From positions 118,721-182,720 of the forward strand of contig CM119271.1 in the NCBI GenBank assembly GCA_051294375.1: a stretch of DNA of 64,000 nt, given 5' to 3'. The notes beneath the pieces were generated by a model. It was not told where the DNA came from, did no database searches, and saw only the letters and a program-made list of their open reading frames with translations. Source of the stretch: Paraspadella gotoi. Lineage: Eukaryota; Chaetognatha. Numbering within the stretch: position 1 is the first letter of the stretch; every line of letters starts with the position of its first letter. Shown here piece after piece: positions 20,131 through 31,075 of the stretch. The position numbers and the translations under genes were made by a program.

Positions 20131-20309
20131 AATGATTGATAGATCAATCGATTTATAGATTTTTTCATAGATTTATTAAGAAGTATGTTATGATTTTTAA
20201 TAATCACAAATTGAGAGTCAGAAATATTACCATGATTTATCATTGGATTAGCTTATTACCGGTTAATTATTGTAGGCAGATCCGACATTGTTTGCTCAAA
20301 CTTGTTTTT

Positions 20310-21280
20310 CTCCCAATCGATACGTTTTTCCGAAAAAAATTTAATTTATAATATAGCGTGTCGTTTTTTTGCCTAGTAGTATATCAAAAAAATGCCATAA
20401 ATATGACGAGTAATTTAATCTTTAAAAGTTGCTCTTACCATAAAAATCGTTTGTTTCATTCTAATTAGAGATCATGTCATACCGTATTTCGAAAGCTTAA
20501 AAATTTACCCAGAGTTCTATGTTATAAGGAGAAGATAACTATTTAGGCGGGCCAAAATTGATCACTTTTTATCATTAATATAATATAAAATTCATTTGTC
20601 CATGGGCGATATATATACTAACACTTTTTTAACTAGTGAAGCACAGTATAACATTGAAGCATTTAAATATTTATCAATGCATAGTATGCATTGATAGGCA
20701 TAGGCAATAAAAAAAATTTAAAAATTTAATTTTTTAAGAACAGATTCAGATAGCCCATAAAAAGTTGTCTACAGAAAGTATAATGCATTTTTCAATATTT
20801 CGATGATAAGTGGGTCAAATAATGGAAAAACTCTTTAAAATCATCATCATCTTCGTACTATGATTTTTATAGTTTTTACTAATTTTAAGCAATAAAACAA
20901 AAAAAAATGGAAATCTTATAATAACATTTTTTTTTATTTTTTCAATCACTACACAAATCCGTTTTTAAAAATTCTGATTTTGAAAAAAAAATGATTTATT
21001 TATTAATGATTTTCATGATTTATAGTAATACGGTTAACTTTAAATGCTTCTATGTTATTAACTATATATAAAATCTTAAATTTTTTTTTAATTTCGTCAT
21101 CCCACAGGGATGTTCTAACGTTATTTATATTACAGAACTCTTAGTTTTTACTTTGTTCCGCCTATAGCCAACTATAGCCAACCGTTTTTTTAAATGAAGA
21201 TTTTTTCATATTTATCCGTGAGAACAAAAGAAATAATAATTATTTCAGTTCCAGTTCCATTGTTGAAAAAACCCGAATCA
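20310..21280. other. AT-rich, no gene seen
   Basis: About 1 kb of AT-rich DNA. Phrases such as GATTCAGATAGCCCATAAAA and TTTTTCAATATTTCGATGAT recur at 23480-23560, so part of this is a dispersed repeat. Confidence 0.45.
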
Positions 21281-21283
21281 AAA

Positions 21284-21557
21284 TCACTGCCAACTTTTCA
21301 CCGGTTTACGAAACTCATTTGCATTTTCACAATTCATCCGTGAAGCTCTCATTCCGTTCAACAGCCCAAAACTTCTCACGTGTTCCTTCAACTTGGCCAA
21401 CTTTTTGACGACGGGTTTGAATTTCGAGCGCTTTTCGAAATTCTCGCCAATTTCCAATTTGCTTCGTCGATGATCGAGGCTCCGATGAGAACTCAACTTG
21501 AAGCTCTCGTCGTCGTCGTCTGATCTCTGAGGAGAATCGGGCTCTCTTATTGGTCAA
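21284..21557 (-). other. Unassigned GC-richer segment with overlapping frames
   Basis: Two minus-strand frames (21327-21557 and 21284-21496) overlap; either could be an exon (lysine/arginine-rich, KFKPVVKKLAKLKEHVRSFG in one). A donor-like CCG|GTGAAA exists at the lower end, but its phase does not fit exon a. Possibly an exon or first exon of the minus-strand gene; not proven. Confidence 0.25.
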
Positions 21558-21594
21558 GACTCAGATGGAACCGGCCAAGAGGCTGATCGTGATT

Positions 21595-21835
21595 TTAGGG
21601 TCATATTTGGGTCAGTAATGGGTCATGGTTGAGTCATTTTTGGGTCATTAATGGGTCAAGTTTGGGACATTGATTGGGAAAACTTGTGTCATCTTTGGGT
21701 TATGATTAGGTTAAGCTTTGTTTATTAATGGGTCATGATTGATTTATTTTTGTTGGAGCAATATTGTGACATATTTAAGTTATTAATCGGTCACATTTAT
21801 GACAATTATTCATGTTTGGGTCACGTTTGGCTCTT
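21595..21835. repeat. Degenerate GGGTCAT-rich tandem repeat
   Basis: Many imperfect copies of a unit like TTTGGGTCATTAATGGGTCA. No gene. Confidence 0.7.
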
Positions 21836-22221
21836 TTTTTATTTAACCTGATAGTCATCCCACTCTGTCCCCGAAAAGTCAAGGCGATGTCCGAAGAACG
21901 CCATGTTGCCCAGTTCCGGTATGTGTCACGTCTCCTTCAACTCTCCAGGCGCGTCTCTATCTCTGTCTTGTATTCTCTATCTCTATCTTTCTTTCTCTAA
22001 GCCTATGGTTTTTTCTAAAGACTTTGATTTAGACTACGCGGTGTCGGTAAAGAGGAAAAATACGAACAGGATTCGAAAAATATAAAATATATCTATTTCC
22101 AAAAGACAACACTAACATCTCTTTCCCCATATAATTATTAAATATGAAATAAGTCAAATAACAATTGAAATTACTACTTATGTGAAACATGTTAAACTTT
22201 TTGTCTATTTTAGTCTAATAT

Positions 22222-22380
22222 ATTAGAGACAGTTTGAGCTTAATTTTGACAACGATCTTATTTTAATGCAAAAGAGACATGTTTCGGCTTCATTTCAAGC
22301 CTTCATCAGCGTTAACGCTGTCAAAATTAAGCTCAAACTGTCTCTAATCGTCCCAAACAACGAAAAGAAAGGATATATAT
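22222..22380 (-). mobile_element. Ribozyme element with perfect 30-bp inverted repeats
   Basis: ATTAGAGACAGTTTGAGCTT.. at 22222-22251 and its exact reverse complement at 22319-22348 enclose hammerhead H6. Beyond the right arm the conserved family end AACGAAAAGAAAGGAT is present (22359-22374). This is the smallest complete-looking unit of the family, about 150 bases. Confidence 0.8.
22275..22315 (-). ncRNA. Hammerhead ribozyme copy H6
   Basis: Minus strand: AACG, CTGATGA, stem II AGGCTTG..AAGCC, GAAA, ACATGT, C, then TCTTTTG. The catalytic core is intact, but stem I pairing beside the cleavage site is poor (U-G, then a C-C mismatch), so activity is uncertain. Confidence 0.65.
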
Positions 22381-22447
22381 CACAAAGTCTAATATTGTAA
22401 ATCAAGTAATATTGAATTGAGGTTTATTTCGGAGAATTTAGAGGAGA

Positions 22448-22600
22448 TATAAAACATTGCGTTCCATCCAGTCCTAACGACTTCCCTCTACGTTGGCAAA
22501 GCGAGACCGTCCTAGGGTAACCGCGCCAGTGACTGGAGGGGTCACTGACGGTCGGATGCCCCTAAAGCCAACAGTTGGAAATGAGCATCATAGGTAGGGG
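22448..22600 (+). repeat. Family E, copy 2
   Basis: CATCCAGTCCTAACGACTTC through GCGAGACCGTCCTAGGGTAA and CGCGCCAGTGACTGGAGG, as in 13370-13470. Confidence 0.7.
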
Positions 22601-22672
22601 GAGCCTATCTAAGTAAGGTGGTTAAGAAATTTGAATTAAAAACCTGCTCAAACAAAAATTTAAACATTTTTT

Positions 22673-23395
22673 AAACAAGTTTGAGCAAACAATGTCGGAT
22701 CTGCCCACGATCATTATCGTTAATTAATTAATTAATTAATTAATAAATGATTAATTAATTATTTATTAATTAATAATTAATTTATTCAAATTAATTATTT
22801 AATTAATTATGAAATTATGCAATTAATTTGATCCAAAATGTTTGTTTTGATTGATTAATTAACTGATTAATTAATTGACTAATTGATTAATTAACTAATT
22901 AATTATTTAATTAATTAATACATCTTTCATTTACATTTAAAATAAAAAGAAAAAGAAGCAGAATCAATTAGTGAAACAGGTTCTTTGTTTTTTCCATTTA
23001 AACTCATTTCCACTCAAACAATTACAAAATTTCAAGTCAATCGCCCCATCCACTCATGAGTAATTGGTGTTCAAATAGTGAAATATATTTTTTGTTTTTT
23101 CCATTTAAACTTATTTCCACTCGGACGATTCCATCGAAACTTCATATCCAGCTCAATCACACACTTCCCTACCCACACACAAAATTTTATTCCAATTGGT
23201 GTTTTTTCTAAGGTGGGACAGACGGACGGACGGACGGACGGATGAACGGACGGACGGACAAACGGACATCTTTTTTTTGCATAATTTATCATAATTCGAT
23301 GTTCTGACATGATATAAGTTAGTGCCCGACAATATTGAGGGGGCGGACCGACGGACCGACAAAGTGAATTATAGAGTCGGGATCTGCTGAATAGA
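22673..23395 (+). repeat. Hairpin-ended GGAC repeat, nearly complete copy
   Basis: Starts CAAGTTTGAGCAAACAATGT, contains TTAATTAA-rich blocks, AGTAATTGGTGTTCAAATAG, a (GGAC)n run at 23220-23270 and GACCGACGGACCGACAAAGT, and ends GTCGGGATCTGCTG with the last hairpin strand mutated. Confidence 0.8.
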
Positions 23396-23765
23396 CAAAA
23401 AATTTAAATATTACTCCATACTCCATATATTAATTTTTTAATATTTAAAGGCTAAAATTTTTTTAGGATTTTTTTATTTTTAAGATCAGATTCAGGTAGC
23501 TTGCAAAAAGTTGTCTACACAAAGTATAATTCTTTTTTCGATATTTTGATCATAAGTGTGTGAAAAATATGAAAAACTATATATAATCATCATCATTATC
23601 ATCTTTCAATAATTTTATTACTTTTTCTTAATTTTGACCAAGAAAACATAAACAATTTTGAAAGTTGTAGTTATATTTTTTATTTAACTTTTTATGCTCT
23701 ATCAGAATCTATCAAAAAAGTTAAGACGGTTAAAAATTTTTTTTATCAATATTGTAATTTTAATA
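23396..23765. other. AT-rich, partly repeated from 20.7 kb
   Basis: Shares short phrases with 20740-20830. No gene. Confidence 0.45.
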
Positions 23766-23770
23766 GTGTA

Positions 23771-24130
23771 GTGGTAGTATTTCATACCCCACTACTCGTC
23801 CGAGAATCAGCCGCACCTATGGCGCCGGAGGTAGCACGAGCTCCTCCCAACCCAAAGGACTCGGGTTCGCGCCCTGCTGATTCACACAAGTAAAAGCGGG
23901 ACGGGGCGTCTAACCCACCTGTAGTGTCGGACTACAGCCCGATCCGAAGTTCGGGAACTTGTGTGCAACGGACGGTAAACTGCTCTCGGCATCGTCTTCC
24001 ACATTGGTGAGCCCACACGAACACGCTGGCACGTTAATACACCTCTGCCCGGGCATGTTAACACACCTCTGCCCTCGGCCATCGTGTGTGAAGACGGGAG
24101 CAGGAATAGGCAGCCCCTCACAATTTTATT
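23771..24130 (+). repeat. tRNA-like SINE family B, copy 1
   Basis: GTGGTAGTATTTCATACCCC, GGCGCCGGAGGTAGCACGAG, then ACTCGGGTTCGCGCCCTGCT, a good Pol III B box, then AAGCGGGACGGGGCGTCTAA and CAGCCCGATCCGAAGTTCGG. The body after the B box resembles family A (GGGACGGGGCG, CCTGATCCGAAG), so the two families share a module. Confidence 0.75.
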
Positions 24131-25045
24131 TGTATATTTTTGGATAAAAAAGGCGATCACAAGTCCATGTGGTGCATTAAAAAATCTTTAAATATGAAAT
24201 TTAATTTATTGTTGGCATATTTTCCTATCAATTAAAACCTTTTATGATAAAATATATCGAAAATTGACTCAAATATTAATATTTTTGAATATTTTTTTTA
24301 CTTTTTAAGCATTTTGGTGGAATTGTTTTTGTCAATATCTCAAAAACGAATTATCACAGAGAACTGAGATTAGACTCAAAAGAAAGATCATAATAAATGA
24401 GGATTCTTTTGGATGTATAATATTACTAATTATGCTCTTGCTTGATGTTCAATTATTTAAAAATATATATATAAAATTTAACAATTTTATACATAGCATT
24501 TCATAGTAGTATATGGTTGAAGAAAAATTTAAAATTAGGTTAATTTTGAAGCTAAGCCATTGTATGTTACATTTCTATAGTTTTTTAAAATAAGAATTGA
24601 TTAAGTCTTTCATGTAATATAATACAAAATGGTTACTATTTTTGTAATAAATTGAGTTATTTTTAATAATAACTTGGGAACGAATAATCGTAGGCTTATG
24701 AGAGTGAGTTCAAATTAAAGCTCTCTTTACATAGATAATGATTGATATAAAGAAGTAAAATTGACAAAGAATACGACAGAATGAGCAATTGTTGATTAGT
24801 TTCTCATTATTTGTTGTATGAAAAATTATAACAAAACTTTAAAATTCAATTAAAAAAAAACTTGCTTGGATCAGAATTTTTCGACTTCACTACGATGTAG
24901 TAAAAACATTATATTTTTCATTTTTTTGGTGTTTCAAAAATGGGTTATTTCTATTTTCTTTTGCTTTTGGGTGTCTAGGGAACCGTGACAACGCGTGCAT
25001 CATAGCCATCACACTTGCGCGGGTGTGTGATGCCTAGGGGGGGAT
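24131..25045. other. AT-rich, no gene seen
   Basis: No coding or repeat structure recognised except a short GC-rich leader (24965-25045) before the next SINE. Confidence 0.5.
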
Positions 25046-25049
25046 GTGT

Positions 25050-25315
25050 GTGGTAGTATTTCATACCCCACTACTCGTCCGAGAATCAGCAGCACCTATG
25101 GCGCCGGACCAGACCGAACAGACCGGACAGGTTGAGGCTCCAGGTAGCACGAGCTCCTCCCAACCCAAGGACTACGGGTTCGCGCCCTGCTGATTCACAC
25201 AAGTAAAAACGGGACGGGGCGTTTAACCCACCTCTAGTGTCGGACTACAGCCCGATCTGAAGTTCGGGACCTTGTGTGCAACGGACGGTAAACTGCTCGC
25301 GGCATCGTCTCCCAC
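25050..25315 (+). repeat. SINE family B, copy 2
   Basis: Same order as copy 1, with about 35 extra bases (CCAGACCGAACAGACCGGAC and following) between the head and the GGTAGCACGAG segment. The B box GGGTTCGCGCCCTGC is intact. Confidence 0.75.
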
Positions 25316-27027
25316 AATAGAAACAATAAAAGCATTAAAATCGAACTTTTTTTAAAAATTCTTTTTTTACCTAAAAGTAGACTTCAACCCCCCGCCCCTA
25401 TTGATTTTAATTTCATAGTAGATTTCTATCACAGGCAACCCGGCTTTTGCTATAGTTCATAACATTTTAATGTTGATTTCTTGAAGTAACCCTGATATCT
25501 GATTGGTCACCCCTAGACTTGTCTTTGGACCTTCCTTTCCAACAATGTCAAATTGATCATTACCTTTGATTTCACTCACCTTGAAATGGTAAGGGCAATT
25601 CCTAATTTTATTTCTTATGAAAAAAATTATCGCGGTTACTTTCCAGGCATTTTAATTTAAGAATGGAAACATAAAATTTAGATATCGAGAAACCCTGGCA
25701 CCCGTTCCATGGCTGCTAGAGGGGGTTGTAGAAGTAACGGACAGTCATCTTCAGCCCACGTAGCGCCTTATCCACATTTATGTACGACAAAAAATACAAG
25801 AGTTCCATACAAAAGAAAATGAGTTGTCCAACAAAACTCTTCCTTTTTTTATCTTTTTCATATTTATACTTTTTATTTATACTAATTTCCAAGTATCAAT
25901 AAAAGTTATAAGGCTCCGGGTAAGTTTTCTGTAAACAAAGTGATCATTTTTATTTACCTTTGGATGTATTATCAGAACCAAGTATCAAACCAGTCACACA
26001 AAAAATCAAAGATTTTGTGGAAGTGAAAGACAATGCATTATCGTAATATGCAGCTCAAATCAAGCCTGGTTTATTTTATAGAGGATCAATCTTTTTCACT
26101 ACTTGCAAAGAACCATTTTTTACCCCAAATCTGATAAAAAAATATCATGTCAGAGATATAATATTAACAATAATGTGAGTAGTCCTCTTGATCAAAAAGA
26201 AGTGAAAACAGTTAGAGACAACCTCTTTTGGAAGTATTTGTATGCATTAAATAATTTTATGCTGTTGAGAAATAATAATTTTATTCAGTCCTAAGGTGGT
26301 TATATTATATATTAAAACTTATTTATTAGCCAAAAAAATATATTTAACAATGAAATTATTAACTGACTTTTCCAAACCGCGATAATTTTTTTTTCATCGT
26401 TGTACCAGAATTAGCTGTCTTCCCGCTCTCTCTCCCTCTTTACCTCTCTCATCCCGCTAAATAAAAAAAAACATTTTTACAAACAAAATTGTATAATTAC
26501 TACATCTGACAATCACATTGAACAAAAAAGCTGTTCACACAAATATTGAAAAAAATGCCATCTATACGAACGCAATCTGGTACGCTTAAGATTAAAATTT
26601 TTTTGAGGAAGTAAGAAAAATAAGGGAAAAAATAAAGACAAAAGGACAAGAGACCAAAACGATAATGTATATTTCACGAATATCGCCAAAAATAGTCGGC
26701 TTAGTCACCATAGCGACCATAGTCACAGTCACATAGTAATAATAATCTATGAACTCATTAAATAATAATTTGGAATTCTTTCTGCACAAAATCACCAGCA
26801 TTTTTTACGTTTTAAGTTAGTAAATTAATGGTTAAAAAAAAAGAAAATCATGAAAGTAAATTTTTGCAAAATGATTTTTACTTCTAAATGCTGAGAAATA
26901 TACGGCAACTTGTCATTTAGAAGACAATATTTGTATAAATAGGTAACTCTACAAAAATAAATTAGTATTTAATAGACGACAATAAATTCACACAGGAAGA
27001 CTAGATTATCGTGGTTGACGAGATACG
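25316..27027. other. No gene recognised
   Basis: AT-rich. 25415-25450 repeats CACAGGCAACCCGGC from family E. Open frames at 26103-26294 and 26592-26801 have no recognisable similarity and no splice context I trust. Confidence 0.45.
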
Positions 27028-27187
27028 GTGTACAAAAGGGCGGAGTGATGAAAGATTGAGCGATGGAACAATGTTTTTTGCTGCCTTTGTATATGTAATA
27101 TAAAATAATTAAGCCCTTTTTCAAAAAAAAATTTGCATAACAGTATCATTAATTGAATTTTGTTATAGTAATATTCTTAGGCATAGC

Positions 27188-27313
27188 GAATTTCCTTTCT
27201 TTTCGTTGTGTTTGGATTAGTAGAAATAAGTTTGAGTTTATTTGCAACAACGATTTTATTAGTACATAAGGACGTACATGTTTCGGCTTTAGTTACAAGC
27301 CTTCTTCAGCGTC
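27188..27313 (-). ncRNA. Hammerhead ribozyme copy H7 (intact core)
   Basis: Minus strand 27313-27271: GACG, CTGAAGA, AGGCTT GTAACT AAAGCC, GAAA, ACATGT with A17, then CGTC. GACG and CGTC pair perfectly as stem I. The expected cut lies between 27275 and 27274. The flank TAATAAAATCGTTGTTGC follows and the unit ends at ACAACGAAAAGAAAGG (27188). Position 7 of the core is A, which is allowed. This is one of the best candidates for activity. Confidence 0.8.
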
Positions 27314-27639
27314 TACTAGTAATATTCTTGTAAAATCATAAACTTTCAAAATCTTTTTTTTTTTAAATTTTAAGAACAGTTTTAGATTCGCCGGAAAAAA
27401 CTGACAAACTTTTGTAAAATATGTTACATGATATTTTTAGGTGAAAGCTGCGAAAAATGATAAAAACGTTTCATCATATAACAGTTTCTACTACAAAGCG
27501 TAAAAAAGTGGAGAATTTAACCCTTTTTTTCGATTTTTGACGCTGAAGACATTGAAATTTTTAATAACATATTTTATATTTTTGATCTAACTTTTTATGA
27601 AGAATCAGAATCTTTAATAAAAATTTTGGGCAAAATGAT

Positions 27640-27718
27640 TTTTGTTTCACAACGAATTTTATTTAATCATATAAACGTACATGTTTCGGCTTTGGATGCA
27701 AGCCTTCTTCAGCGTCAA
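27640..27718 (-). ncRNA. Hammerhead ribozyme copy H8 (intact core)
   Basis: Minus strand: TTGACG, CTGAAGA, AGGCTTGCATCCAAAGCC, GAAA, ACATGT, A, CGTTTAT, then AAATAAAATTCGTTGTG. Core, stem II and a three-pair stem I with a wobble extension are present. The expected cut lies between 27678 and 27677. Confidence 0.8.
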
Positions 27719-28264
27719 ATCATTGATCATTTTAAAAAATCATTTTAAAAATGTATTACTATAAATATATTGTAATTAATGATACTGTTCCCCAAACAAT
27801 ATAAGCAAAATATTTTTTGTACTCCTTAATCATATTATCTCACGTCTAAATATCCTTGTTTGTTCACTCAAATAAAATTTATGTTCCCCAGTGCTCCACT
27901 CTAGTGTACAAGTACATTGTCAATTGTATGTCCAATGTCCAAGGTCCATTGTACAAGCAAAATATAAATTTCTTTCAAAGTAGCACGCGGTATTTTAGCA
28001 GTTGATTCATTTTGGATAGCAGACTATTTGAAGAAAATAAAAAAATAAAATTTAGTCTGGATCGACAATCATTGTAATATAGTATATTCTACCTTGTATC
28101 AAAACGCAAATGGCACACAAACTTTTAACGTTACTGGAATATTTAAATCAGATAATGTATTTCAATTTAATTCCTGATTTAGTTACAATTATAAAGTTGT
28201 TAATTAATTATTACATTAAAAAAAATTTGGATTTTTCTGAAGATATATAAATAAACCTTCTTAA

Positions 28265-29113
28265 GGGGACCCAGTGATAAAAATGATATCATAAGCTTAA
28301 GGGTCTATCATCAAAAGAATTTGAAAGGTGATAGTCATTAATTTTTCTTTGCACGGGAAAGTGGCAAAAAAAATCCTATCTCTTATTGTAGCGGAAACAA
28401 AATTTTATTAATTATCAAAAAAAATTTAGTTGATCCTACCTAAATATTTATATGATCCATTATTTTATTTATGCATTAAAAAATGTTATTTTTTACTGTA
28501 TAAAGCTACAATTTTAGGTTTAAGCCTCATTCAACAAAGGCTTTACAAGACTAATATTTTTTTATTTTTATATTCACTTAAAAGCAAAAAAATCAAACTT
28601 AAATTATATTCTTATAGAAATAAAGCTGTAATAACCATTCATTAATATTTATATTCATCCCTTAAGCGTATTATTAAACTATATTGATTCCTAATTATAA
28701 TAATTAAAAATTTAGCAAAAGTACAGAACCTTTTTCTTTTTTTTATATTTATATTACTTCAGAGAGATTTATTTTTACAAAATTATTTAAAAATAAAGTT
28801 TAAATAAAATCAGTCGATACCTTAAATTTTGATTCATTCTTAGTTTTTTTTTTTGTTATAAATTTTTGTAATAAAAGTTGAAAATATTTTTAAAATTAGA
28901 TCTTACCCTTTTTTAACAAAAAAATTTAAATTTAAAAAAGATTTTGTTCTTACCGATTTTTTCAAGAAAATTAAACTCGCTGATTATATCGAATTTTTTA
29001 ACTACTTTCTCAAATGATTATAGAAGAAAAAATTATATAGTCAGCACCAGCTTAAATTAAAGGGTCAAACATTATGCTTTCAGATTTTTATCCCCCCTGG
29101 TCACTGGGTCCCC
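28265..29113. mobile_element. TTAA-flanked inverted-repeat element
   Basis: TTAA at 28261-28264 and 29114-29117 flanks GGGGACCCAGTGA and its reverse complement TCACTGGGTCCCC. TTAA duplications with G-rich ends are typical of piggyBac-like elements. The inside is AT-rich and non-coding, so this is a non-autonomous (MITE-like) element. Confidence 0.75.
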
Positions 29114-29119
29114 TTAAGG

Positions 29120-29375
29120 AAAAAAATTAAATTCTATTTGAAAATAAGGAGTAAATATCAAAAAGCTAGTATTATAGTACTAAAAAAATAAGAAACCCCT
29201 TCCTGCTCCTGTGTATTAAAAATAATATATTCACGATTGGAAAACTGTGCATGTTAATAAGTATTTTTAAACACAACATTAATTTTTAATCTAATTTTCC
29301 TTTATTCTTCTATTTTTCTTCTTCCTCCCCATCAATGATCCTCTTCTCTCCTCCCTTCCTCCTCCTTCCTCCCCA
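29120..29375. other. 3' flank of NDUFA4-like gene
   Basis: AT-rich, then a pyrimidine-rich stretch. The segment CCCCATCAATGATCCTCTTC with its pyrimidine-rich tail occurs twice in tandem (29326-29366 and 29370-29410), duplicating the stop-codon region of the gene. Confidence 0.6.
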
Positions 29376-29523
29376 TCAATGATCCTCTTCTCTCCTCCCT
29401 TCCTCCTCCTCCTTCCACTCCCTCCACCATTTCTCGATCGGCGGCCTCTCCGCCGGAAATGCAGGAATTCCGTATTTAGTTTCTCCGGCGGCGTAGTCCG
29501 GTCCTCCGCCGGAAAATTTGTAT
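29376..29523 (-). CDS. NDUFA4: NDUFA4-like exon 2
   Basis: Acceptor TCGTCCAG|A at 29523, stop TGA at 29376-29378. Encodes YKFSGGGPDYAAGETKYG.. and the acidic tail. Confidence 0.85.
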
Positions 29524-30127
29524 CTGGACGAGGTTGGGGGGCGAAGATGGAAGAGGAAAAGGAGGAGGAGGAGGAAAAAGAGGAGGTATAGAAAAAAGAG
29601 GGGAAGAAGAAAAGAAGAGGAAGCGGAATAGGAGGAGGAAGAGAAAATGGAAGAGGAAGAGGAAAAGTAGGAAGAAGTAGAAAGGGAAGAGGAATTTGGC
29701 ATAGTTTGCTTCTGATTTTTTAGACTGGGTGATTATATATTAATCCATATTGTACATACTACATAATGGTTCATCAAATTTTCCTATTTTTCAAGCCATT
29801 CATGACGACCCTCAAAGCTCTCTCACACATTATAAGTAAGTCGCCTCACATGCTTATTTCTCACCATTCCTTTTCACCACCCTCCCTGCACCATGCCCCA
29901 TTCCACAATGCCCCCACTCCAACGCACCTGATCGTGTTGCCATGCTCGTCCACCATGCTGTTCCACGGCTCCGGGTTAGCTCGGGGCCTGAAGGAGACGG
30001 CGGGATTGTAGAGGGCGTCCCGGATCAACTTGGCGATCCCGAGGCTGCAGCCGAATCCCACGGCGCCGAGGAGCGGCCACAGACAGTAATTGGCGCGAAG
30101 TCCGGCGCGGTTGAATAGAGGCAGCAT
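29376..30127 (-). CDS. NDUFA4: NDUFA4/COXFA4-like mitochondrial protein, two exons
   Basis: The protein family is a small single-pass inner-membrane subunit associated with cytochrome c oxidase (formerly assigned to complex I). Exon 1 is 30127-29928 (ATG at 30127; ends ATCAG|GTGCGT). Exon 2 is 29523-29376 (CGTCCAG|ATACAA to TGA). AG plus A completes an arginine codon, giving 115 residues. A hydrophobic segment (LWPLLGAVGFGCSLGIAKLI, residues 16-35) is followed by RDALYNPAVSF and then NPEPWN, the family signature. YKFSG after the intron matches the Y-K-(F) of the family. The human protein has 81 residues; here the acidic tail (EEEEGRREEDH) and a GGGPDYAAGETKYGIP segment make it longer. No other gene is close on this strand. 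Identity is quite sure; a diverged paralogue is possible. Confidence 0.85.
29928..30127 (-). CDS. NDUFA4: NDUFA4-like exon 1
   Basis: ATG at 30127 (MLPLFNRAGLRANYC..) to donor CAG|GTGCGT. No in-frame ATG upstream is needed; the start fits the N-terminus of the family. Confidence 0.85.
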
Positions 30128-30885
30128 CGTTGGGTGATCTTTAATGTAATTTGGTTTTCGTTTCGTTTTTCTTTTATTTTATTTTATTTTTTTAATCTCA
30201 GACTAAAAACATTTTCTTTCGATTCAGTCCTTTTTTCGGCAGTTTTTTTTTCTTTTCAACCTATTTTTTTCCTATATTCTGTTAAGGAAACAAAGGAGTG
30301 AAATATTTAGCATCTAATTGATTTAAATCCTAAAAAACCGTTTCGTGACTTTAATCTCATTTGCATATTGCAGTATATTTTTTTTAAGATTACTGAAAAA
30401 GTATTTGGATTCTGTTTCAGAGCAGAATGATGATTCCGCCATAATTTAAAAGTAAGTATCGTTAGGATTATTTAAATCACAGTTTTGGATAACTTGTTTT
30501 TTGAACAGAAAATATATACCAAAAACAGTTGCCCCCGAACCGAGAGATTTTATAAACTACTATTTTCGAATGACGAACTCTGACTCCACGCTGGAGTTGG
30601 AGCCACGCTGATGGCCACAACTATAAAATATTATTTAAACATGTTCATAGCTGGGAACATGGAACAAGTGTGGTGTATGAGTTTCCTTCGTAAAATTGGT
30701 TCAACTAATATAAAATCATCCATTCATTTAATATGTAAGCTCTCTTGTCCTTGACTTTGGACAGGCTTTGGTGGTTTAAGGCCTCCATCACTCTTACAAG
30801 ATAATGAAGTGGCATAATATTTCAAAGAACGTTTCAATTGTATTAAAAGAACACTCCCTTAAGTATTAGACCGGGGAATACTATA
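30128..30885. other. Upstream flank of the NDUFA4-like gene
   Basis: Contains the likely promoter, but I see no TATA or CCAAT box placed convincingly. The phrase AATCTCATTTGCATATTGCA (30353-30372) also occurs in family D, so a repeat fragment lies here. Confidence 0.4.
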
Positions 30886-30929
30886 TTGTACTCCGCACTA
30901 GCATCAAAATACAAGGAGCGGAATTTTAT

Positions 30930-31075
30930 TTTCCTCTCTCTTTCTCTCNNNNNNNNNNCTCTCTCTTTCTCTCTTTCTCTTTATTTTTCTCTCTCTTTCC
31001 CTCTCTCCCTTTATTTTTCTCTCTCTTTCCCTCTCTCTCTTTATTTTTCTCTCTCTTTCTCTCTCTCCCTTACAT
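30930..31075. repeat. CT-rich microsatellite with assembly gap
   Basis: Repeated CTCTCTTTCTCTCTCCCTTT phrases, with 10 N at 30949-30958. The spanning open frame is not a gene. Confidence 0.85.

Larger units (their letters stand above)
17864..20306 (-). repeat. Nested cluster of hairpin-ended GGAC repeats
   Basis: The minus-strand 3' end (GAGTCGGGATCCGACTAAAA, hairpin shortened) is at 17864 and a family 5' end (GGCAGATCCGACATTG..) at 20276-20306. In between are GTCTGTCTG and GGAC/GACA microsatellites (18005-18045, 19085-19140), repeated TTAATTAA-rich blocks (18395-18600, 19140-19255), a gap of 10 N at 18819-18828, and a minisatellite (19715-20130). Internal family-like starts (near 18360) suggest several insertions into each other. 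Confidence 0.65.
27036..27903. mobile_element. Short hAT-type element carrying two ribozymes
   Basis: GTGTACAA flanks the element on both sides (27028-27035 and 27904-27911), an 8-bp target duplication. The ends are AAGGGCGGAGTG and, inverted, TAGAGTGGAGCACTGG. It is homologous in opposite orientation to 46447-47073. No transposase is encoded. Two hammerhead units lie inside it. Confidence 0.85.

Noticed and set aside
21284-21557. Firm exon of the minus-strand gene
   Set aside because: Two frames are equally open and the donor phase does not match exon a; kept only as an unassigned segment.
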